This document shows, in pieces, positions 57,300-64,000 of a stretch of DNA of 64,000 nt. Numbering within the stretch: the first letter of the stretch is position 1; each line of letters starts with the position of its first letter. The stretch comes from Pleurodeles waltl (Eukaryota > Chordata > Amphibia > Caudata > Salamandridae), in the NCBI RefSeq assembly GCF_031143425.1, contig NC_090445.1, positions 823,520,817 through 823,584,816 on the forward strand. The letters are read 5' to 3'. The position numbers and the translations under genes were made by a program. Below the pieces are notes generated by a model. It was not told the origin of the DNA and searched no databases. It saw only the letters and a list, made by a program, of their open reading frames with translations.

Positions 57300-57687
57300 A
57301 TTGTGGGAAACTGGGGTGTTTTAAACTGGTTTGAAGGGGCGTTGCCCAGACTTCCTGCTTCTAGCCGCCAGGCCCGCATCTCCAGGCCCCCCATCAACAC
57401 ACGCGAGCCTGAGTGCATGCAAGGCTGCGTTCAGCGATGGGGGAGGGGCTGGAAGGAGACAGGCCAGAGAAAGAGCGCGCCCGCCCCAGAGGCAATAGAA
57501 GTATGCGTTTCTTCAGATTGGCGGGTGTGAGCTTTTCGCGAGTCAAAGAATAGAGCATTGTCCTCACGTGATGGGGTGTTTTTTTCCAGATTATTGGTGT
57601 CTCCCTTGAGTTGTTCGGCCAGCTATAAGGGCGGTCTTTTTGGCTGCGATATTTAACTGAAGATAACGGACTTGTGATACGAGCCTG
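57300..57687 (+). promoter_or_regulatory. CALHM2: Candidate CALHM2 promoter and noncoding first exon
   Basis: This is the most GC- and CpG-rich segment before the gene (57340-57500: GGGGGAGGGGCTGG, GAGCGCGCCCGCCCC). A TATA-like GCTATAAGGG at about 57622-57631 is followed by a possible transcript start near 57655. A splice-donor match CTG|GTAAGG lies at 57685-57693, which would define a leader exon of about 57655-57687. The next acceptor is at 58246, just before the coding start. The elements are only motif matches. Confidence 0.35.
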
Positions 57688-58246
57688 GTAAGGTCCCTGT
57701 TCAGATCCGGTCTCTTATGTTTTCTGGAGAGGAAATGTTTTAAGTAGAGAATGCTTATGAATTTACTGAATGCTTAGTCCAGCTCTCAATTATAATATTT
57801 TGATAAACAAAAACGGCACCAAGGGACTACCGTGTAGCGAGCAGTGGCATGCATCTTCCTAGAAACGTACACGACGTTTCCTTTATATGGGAGTGTCCCT
57901 TTTCAATTCCGATGTCTATATTTTTCTGGGTTGAGTTAACCTATAGTCCTACGAGTGTCAATTGATTATGTATGCATCTATAAATGAATTAATGTTGATT
58001 TGGTTCAAGATTTTATACTACTGCCCCTTTTATCTGATTTATACTTGCTGGACCAGTTAAAAAAATCCAGTTGGTGGTATTTTGAGCTTCTGTGCAGTGC
58101 GTGTATTTACTCGTTTGCAGAAAATAAACCGATGTTACAAAATAATATGCAAAATGCATGATACGCTTGCAATGAATGTGCCAGTTCATTGTATTCTCAG
58201 CGTCCCAAGCTGTTTTGAATTTTGATTTTTTTTTTCTTTGTTTCAG
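57688..58246 (+). other. Candidate 5' UTR intron of CALHM2
   Basis: Spans from the candidate donor at 57688 to a strong acceptor: a T-rich tract at 58220-58240 followed by TTTCAG ending at 58246. If the leader exon is real, this 559-bp intron lies in the 5' UTR. Confidence 0.4.
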
Positions 58247-58821
58247 AGATCTCTCTTTTTATACCTGGATTCTGAGACATGTCTTCTCTGATTTCAGAAA
58301 ATCTAAAATTCCTTGCTTTGATTTTTAAGAACAAAGATGTGGTAATATTCAATAGTCTGGTGGCTCTTGGTACCCTGGGCAGCCAACAACTGTACTCGTT
58401 CCTTGCCTTCAACTGCCCCTGCGCAAAAGAAAGAAACTACCTCTATGGACTGGCAGCCATTGGAGTTCCTGTCCTGGCTCTGTTTCTTGCAGGGGTGATT
58501 CTGAACAACCACACCTGGAACCTGGTGGCGGAATGTCGACGGAGATGCTTCAAAAACTGCACCGCTCCCAGGAATTTACTATTGTTCGGGTCCATTATAG
58601 GGCAGTCCATTGTGGCCCCAGTCACTTGGTCCGTCATATCACTGCTCCAAGGGGATGCGTACGTCTGCGCCCTGAGCGAATTTGTCAACCCTTCCACTTT
58701 GCAAAATTTTCCATCTGGGTATGGCCCGGAGACAATGGCGAAGTTTCCTTGTAAGGATGTCCCTGCTGAAGTCGTACATTTTAAGGAGGAAGTAATTCGG
58801 AGATTAAAATTTGAATCTCAG
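58247..58821 (+). CDS. CALHM2: CALHM2, first coding exon
   Basis: Calcium homeostasis modulator family member 2, a large-pore ATP-permeable plasma-membrane channel subunit. The exon runs from acceptor CAG at 58246. The start ATG is at 58279 and 181 codons end at donor CAG|GTAATA (58821/58822), phase 0. The first residues M-S-S-L-I-S-E-N-L-K-F-L and the block Y-G-L-A-A-I-G-V-P match CALHM2 rather than other paralogues. Hydrophobic helices at about residues 21-43, 55-75 and 100-123 correspond to TM1-3; TM4 lies in the next exon. The four family cysteines are present (C46, C48, C130, C158), expected to form two disulfides. Translation past the donor quickly loses family resemblance, which confirms the boundary. 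The second coding exon lies beyond 64000. Confidence 0.95.
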
Positions 58822-60699
58822 GTAATATATTTTCAATTTACCTTCATTTTTTTTAAAAGTCTGCTTGGTGTAAAGGACCTGGTGCGGGATGGCGCATCCA
58901 AGAATGACTGACCACTTAATAGGGTGTAAAAGGCTGCTTTAATGAAACCGGTGCACAGAGTTATAACAAACCTTGGCTCTAGACGCCTTGCATACTAAAT
59001 CAATCTGTCATCCTGTAACTATCCAAAACCTACCTCCTCCTCCCATAAACAACCCTTCACAAACTGAACCAACCAAAATCCATTCACCACTATAGTCATT
59101 CAAACTTCTGCATCCCAACCTTGTGCCTACACCACTGTTGTCATCTTGTTACATTCCTGCAACCCCCCACCCCCAAGAAAAAAAATAACTGGGTCTCAAC
59201 CTGACCAACCTTTTGTTGCAATAACCTTTTAAATTTATCTACACCCGCCAAGGCACCTGTCCATCAATAGTGACAATGAAACCGTAACAACAGTTCTCCT
59301 TGTGCACCTGTCGCACTAAATTTAAAACGGGCTCAGAGGGAGGGGAAAAAACTTCAACAGAACTGTCCCTGTCAGCTATGGTTCACTATAAACTAAAATG
59401 GCACCGGCAACTGTCTACCTAGCCCTATAACTACTTTAATTCTCTGCCCACGTGCTCCTCCTACCAGTTGGGGCTGCCCCTCGTTCCTGCACCCTCCCAC
59501 TTGCCTGAAGATTCCAGGGGTGGAAGTAGAGCATTCTGCCCACCCCATACCACCCCCCATTTGATGCAAATAGCTTCACAGCATTCCATGATAACCTAAT
59601 ATGCTGACTTGATGGTGGTTGCTTCTTCTGATCCATTAGTAATTTATGGCACTAAGACCCATCCTGTTGAAACTATGCATGTCCTTGCATCCAGTGGGAT
59701 TGCTTTGTTTCTCTATAAGGCGCTATTGTAGCAGGCCTCTGGCGTCACAACATATCTAAAATCACTATACTACAGAAAGCCCAAGGTGACTACTTTATTT
59801 GTATGCTACTGTGTAAAGTTATTACTTTGCCCTTGTGTTTTCTTGATTTTGATCATGAAAGAGTGACTTTCCTTATCTATGATGCCTTTATTCAGAAACT
59901 TTGACAGTGTCTCAATATATGAAAAATTTGAGAGCCTAGAATACCTTTCATTGCAATAGGAAGTTATATGTTACAGCGGAAATTTCTGATGTTAAAGAGC
60001 CAGGCCTCTGTTGGTGACAGTGTTTGCTGCTTGTTTGCGATGGCAGCAAACAAGAGTGTTTGTATTTCTAGGGGACTGTGGCTCTCCATGGAGCATTGGT
60101 CACTTTAAAGGTTATTGTTAGATGAAATTTGAAATCCGGAGTACAGTATATTACCAGGCTGAGGTGGAGGTCACGTTGGGTGTTTCTAGAGGTATTCGTT
60201 TTTAGTTATGGCAAAGTTATTCTTTTGTGTTCAGTAGACAGAATGCGAATCAGTCCCCTTCAGACAATTGGCTTGCTTTGGTGAGCCCCTTTCATCGGTG
60301 GCTTGAGATATTGTCCAGTTCATTATCAAGCCTTGAAAAATCCTGTTTTATTTTATGATGTCGCGCTATTTTTAGATCCTACTCGCCCCTTCTGGCAAGT
60401 GGACAAAGAATAGGTGTTCTGTTCAGTCAGAAACTGAATTAGCAATTAAGATGCCTTTAAATCTTATTCTTGTCACATTTGCTCTGTGTTCAGAGACAGA
60501 GGTCAAAAATCAGTGTGTTTTCTTCCAATGTGAACACTTTTCCTTGTGACTGCAGAGTTCCAGGATTTTGTAAGGTGAAGTGTGTGAGCCATGTGAAATG
60601 AAAGGCTTTTGATATCAGGGTTTTCCTAACATACAACATTTATATAACTAGGTTTACAAACATTTCAAAATATATTTCAGTAGCTGTGAAAGACCATTT
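58822..60699 (+). other. CALHM2 intron, first part
   Basis: Intronic sequence after the donor. 58900-59450 is C/A-rich and looks repeat-derived, but I could not assign it. No further exon is seen. In this family the second coding exon starts with the fourth transmembrane helix, and no such frame follows an AG here. Confidence 0.6.
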
Positions 60700-61253
60700 T
60701 TAGGGTCGAGCCTGCGTTGCATGCGCTTGCGCATGTGTTTCGCTAAGCGAGACGCTTTAGTAATTAAAATGGGCTCGGAGCCCTGTCCACGTCACATCAG
60801 TGTCTGTCATTGGCTTTTGGGCTTGCCTGTTAGAATGTGCTTGATTTCATTAGTGGAAGGCATGCACATGTCATGCCTTTTCCGGGGGATAGACCTCATC
60901 GAGCACATCGACCAAGTGCAGAAAACATGCGAGGCTCGCTGTTTTCTGTCTGGCTCGTGGACTACTTTTTCTCTTATTTTCCCAGTGCGATCTCGCTTGG
61001 CAAAAGTCGAGCGCTTTACATAATCTCGCCCCGTTACACAGTTAATTGCACTTTTTCGGGTTATGTACATAAATGCACTTTTGCCGATAGGTTTCATTAC
61101 CAGTGAAAAGTCAGGTTAGGAGTTTACAACGCTATCAGCTCTAACACGAGCAAACGCGAGACCCGTTGCATTGCAAATGCTTGTTTGTACTTCTGTGTGA
61201 TGAAAAAAAATATTTTCATACGATTTTTAAAAAAAAAAAAAAAAAAAAAAAAA
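60700..61253 (+). mobile_element. SINE-like element with poly(A) tail, copy 2
   Basis: Aligned with the reverse complement of 15520-15920 (blocks listed there). Ends in about 25 A residues at 61229-61253, the mark of L1-type retroposition. Contains a stem-like GCGCTTGCGCA near 60722. It could be a SINE of unknown promoter type or a 3' piece of a longer element. It lies in the CALHM2 intron in the sense orientation. Confidence 0.65.
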
Positions 61254-62269
61254 GTCAGAACACCTTACTTGGTGATGTGCAAATAATAAATGTTTTCTGA
61301 AACCCAATTTTCACAGATTGTTAGTACACTATATAGTTTTATCAGTAAAGCTGCAAGTTAGTGGGAAGGCTTTTGGTCATTTCTTGGAAATTTACTACCT
61401 GTAAATGACAGTGCGCTACCACATCATGCTTTAGTAACATATTTATTAAAAGTGAGTGTTTAAACATAAACTGAGAAACACTCCTGCCCTGGTGGCAAAG
61501 CTATTAGTAAACTAAGAGGCAAGTCATGCATGGTTCATGTGTACCCTATGTGGATTAGATTTATTATACATGGAGCAAACGTTTAGTGTATTTAATTAAA
61601 CAAAAAAAAATAGGATTTTTGTTTTTACAGCAGAAATGCTGAAATCACATATTTGAAGGTGCACTCATATGACAATGAAGAAAAAGGTGGCTATAAAATA
61701 CAATATTTGCCTAGGATCACACAATTTGAGACCCGCTTCTGGGTCGAGTACATTACAGTTAGGAGGAGTAGATTATTCAAGCTACTTGACCTGCAAGTCT
61801 AGTAACATTTTTATGATTTTTCAAGGCCTGAAATTATTTTTCATTTCCCTTGTACTGTAGGCAACAATCATATTGTTGGTGTGCCTTCTTTCCTGATGAT
61901 GACTTGTTTAACTTTGGAAGGTATACGATGTCAGGACTTACCTGGCTGAAAAAGATTGTCTTTTTGTGCAATGAGATGTTATTGAAATTTTGGACTATAT
62001 TTATATTCATGCACAATATTTGATTCTTTTAGTCTTTCAGCTGTTATTTTGTTTTTAATGTGCTTCACCTTGCGCCATTCACTTGATTCTCACGAGCATT
62101 GTGTTCACGTTGCACATTGAGCACTTCTGTAACTTATATGTGATGCTGCCCTTGACTGTACATACATTTAAATGAATATTGCCAGAGATAACTATAACTG
62201 ATGATTTTAAATGATTTGTTGACTTTAAAATGTTACGTTGCAATGACATTTTCTTCTAACTGTAACATG
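61254..62269 (+). other. CALHM2 intron, middle part
   Basis: AT-rich sequence without recognisable exon or element. Confidence 0.5.
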
Positions 62270-64000
62270 TGCCTTGGACGAGATCATCTCGTCCATGGCA
62301 CAGGGGAACTTGGGGGCGCGCTAGCGCGCCCCCGTGCACCCCCTCTCCCCCCCCCCCAAGTCGGGGATGACCTTCCCCTTCCACCCCGACCCCCCCCTGT
62401 GACATCAGCGCGCGCGCGCTAATTAGTCACAGGGGCCTCCCTCGTCGTGCTGGAAGCTCTGCTTCCAGCGCGATTGAAAAAGAAATGCAAAAGCATTTCT
62501 CTTTCAATCACTTGGGAGGCCCGGAGGGGCTTCAAAGGGAAGGAAAAGTATTTCCTTCCCTTTGAAGTCTCTCCGAGGGTTTCAAAAGCCGGATTGCTTG
62601 CAGATTGGCAGAGTTTAGGTCAATCTGCCCCCAAGGGGGCAGAAACCACTAGGCACCGGGGATTTGTTTTTTGGCGCCAATGTCACGCAGAGGGAGCGGC
62701 CCCGTAGGCAACGGTCGCTCCCGTTTGGGGGGCAAATTTATTTTCGGCCATTTCTGCCCCCCCCGGGGGCAGATCGGCCTATTGTTAGGCCGATCTGCCC
62801 CCGGGGGGGCAGAAACCTATAGGCGCCAATGGAATTTTTTTTGTTTTTTTGTTTTTGTTTTTCTTTGTTTGTTTTTTTTAGAGATGGGGAGCGACCCATC
62901 AGGCAAGAGTCGCTCCCCTGGGGGACAAATTGTATTTAGGCCATTTCTGCCCCCCTTGGGGGCAGATTGGCTGATTTTAGGTCAATCTACCCCCAAGGGG
63001 GCAGAAAGCACTAGGCACCGGGGATTTGTTTTTTGGCGCCAATGTCACGCAGGGGGAGCGACCCCGTAGGCAAGGGTCGCTCCCGGGGGGTGGGGGTTGG
63101 GGGGAGAAATTTATTTTAGGACATTTCTGCCCCCCCCTGGGGCCGGCTGAGCTACAGGCCAAACACCACAGGTAGGCACCTTGCAAAAAACACCTCTGTT
63201 TTCTGTGAAAAAATATGTTGTGTCCACGTTGTGTTTTGGGGCATTTCCTTTTGTGGGCGCTAGGCCTACCCACAGAAGTGAGGTACCATTTTTATCCAGA
63301 GACTTAGGGGAACGCTGGGTGGAAGGAAATTTGTGGCTCCTCTCAGATTCCAGAACTTTCTGCCACAGAAATGTGAGGAACATGTGTATTTTTAGCCAAA
63401 TTTTGAGGTTTGCAAAGGATTCTGGGTAACAGAACCTGGTCCGAGCCCCGCAAGTCACCCCATCTTGGATTCCCCTAGGTCTCTAGTTTTCAGAAATGCA
63501 CAGGTTTGGTAGGTTTCCCTAGGTGCCGGCTGAGCTAGAGGCCAAAATCTACAGGTAGGCACTTCGCAAAAAAAACCTCTGTTTTCTTCCAAAAATTTGG
63601 ATGTGTCCACGTTGCGCTTTGGGGCGTTTCCTGTCGCGGGCGCTAGGCCTACCCACACAAGTGAGGTATCATTTTTATCGGGAGACTTGGGGGAACATAG
63701 ATTAGCAAAACAAGTGTTATTGCCCCTTGTCTTTCTCTACATTTTTTCCTTCCAAATATAGGAGAGTGTGTAAAAAAGACATCTATTTGAGAAATGCCCT
63801 GTAATTCACATGCTAGTTTGGTCACCCCGGAATTCAGATATGTGCAAATAACCACTGCTCCTCAACACCTTATCTTGTGCCCTTTTTGGAAATACAAAGG
63901 TTTTCTTGATAGCAATTTTTTACTCTTTATATTTCAGCAAATGAATTGCTGTATACCCGGTATAGACTGAAAACGCACGTCAGGGTGCAGCTCATTTATT
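62270..64000 (+). repeat. Composite long repeat, copy B (plus), with hairpin chain
   Basis: Begins with serial hairpins: 62270-62300 (TGCCTTGGACGAGAT and complement), 62312-62333 (22-bp perfect palindrome), about 62394-62435, 62449-62469, 62472-62509 and 62530-62567 (17-bp perfect arms, 4-nt loop). Next come GC-rich units of about 130-380 bp with TCTGCCCCCAAGGGGGCAGA, GGCGCCAATG and GGGAGCGACC blocks (62600-63120). Then come units of about 400 bp with GTGTCCACGTTG...TTTTGGGGC and GCGCTAGGCCTACCCACA (63230 and 63600). The last two parts are the reverse complement of 17080-19745. It runs off the end of the window and lies within the CALHM2 intron. Confidence 0.8.

Noticed and set aside
58822..58911. 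Open reading past the CALHM2 exon for 29 codons
   Set aside because: The change to unrelated sequence occurs exactly at a CAG|GTAATA donor that matches the family's exon boundary; it is intron read-through.

Overview
This window looks like a piece of a very large vertebrate genome, most probably a salamander or newt. It holds one host gene fragment, the first coding exon of a CALHM2 orthologue at 58,279-58,821 (+). Nearly everything else is transposable elements of many classes, often nested: L1, L2/CR1 group LINEs, Penelope-like, Gypsy, an endogenous retrovirus, hAT and Harbinger-type MITEs, SINE-like units and minisatellites. The species is inferred from this composition and from the divergence of the CALHM2 exon; no sequence in the window proves it.

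Layout. 0-24 kb: a mosaic of non-autonomous inverted-repeat elements (487-652, 1978-2150, 7916-8300, 8411-8578, 13598-14482, 22428-22579), TGGAG-rich minisatellites with a nearly perfect 171-bp duplication, a minus-strand 5' half of an L1 (11.2-13.1 kb), a Penelope-like RT fragment (14.6-15.2 kb), a minus-strand SINE-like unit (15.5-15.9 kb), a 2.7-kb composite repeat (17.1-19.7 kb) and an L1 3' end (23.1-23.9 kb). 24.2-32.6 kb: a 5'-truncated L1 ORF2 split twice, once by a complete but decayed Gypsy element (24,371-29,597; LTRs, 5-bp target duplication GAGGC) and once by a 617-bp MITE built from a chain of hairpins (31,148-31,764; target duplication TTA). 32.6-38.4 kb: mostly unassigned, with an 84-bp tandem duplication and an unrecognised protein-like stretch on the minus strand.

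38,391-48,848: a complete but inactivated endogenous retrovirus on the minus strand. It has two LTRs, a serine-tRNA type primer binding site, and remnants of gag, protease, RT, RNase H, integrase, a dUTPase placed after integrase, and env. A minus-strand L2/CR1 group LINE sits inside it between env and the 3' LTR. 49.5-51.7 kb: a second LINE of this group on the plus strand with a continuous 714-codon frame, inserted in an older noncoding repeat. 53-57 kb: unassigned sequence, a 70-bp minisatellite, a hAT-like MITE and a duplicated unit with two ZNF143-like motifs. 57.3-64 kb: a candidate CALHM2 promoter and leader exon, the coding exon, and more than 5 kb of first intron carrying a poly(A)-ended SINE-like unit and an inverted partner of the 17-20 kb composite repeat.

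The most unusual theme is that several repeats unrelated in sequence share one architecture: a head-to-tail series of short, often perfect hairpins with 3-4 nt loops (best at 31,148-31,764 and 62,270-62,643). No tRNA, rRNA, CRISPR array or bacterial-type operon was seen.
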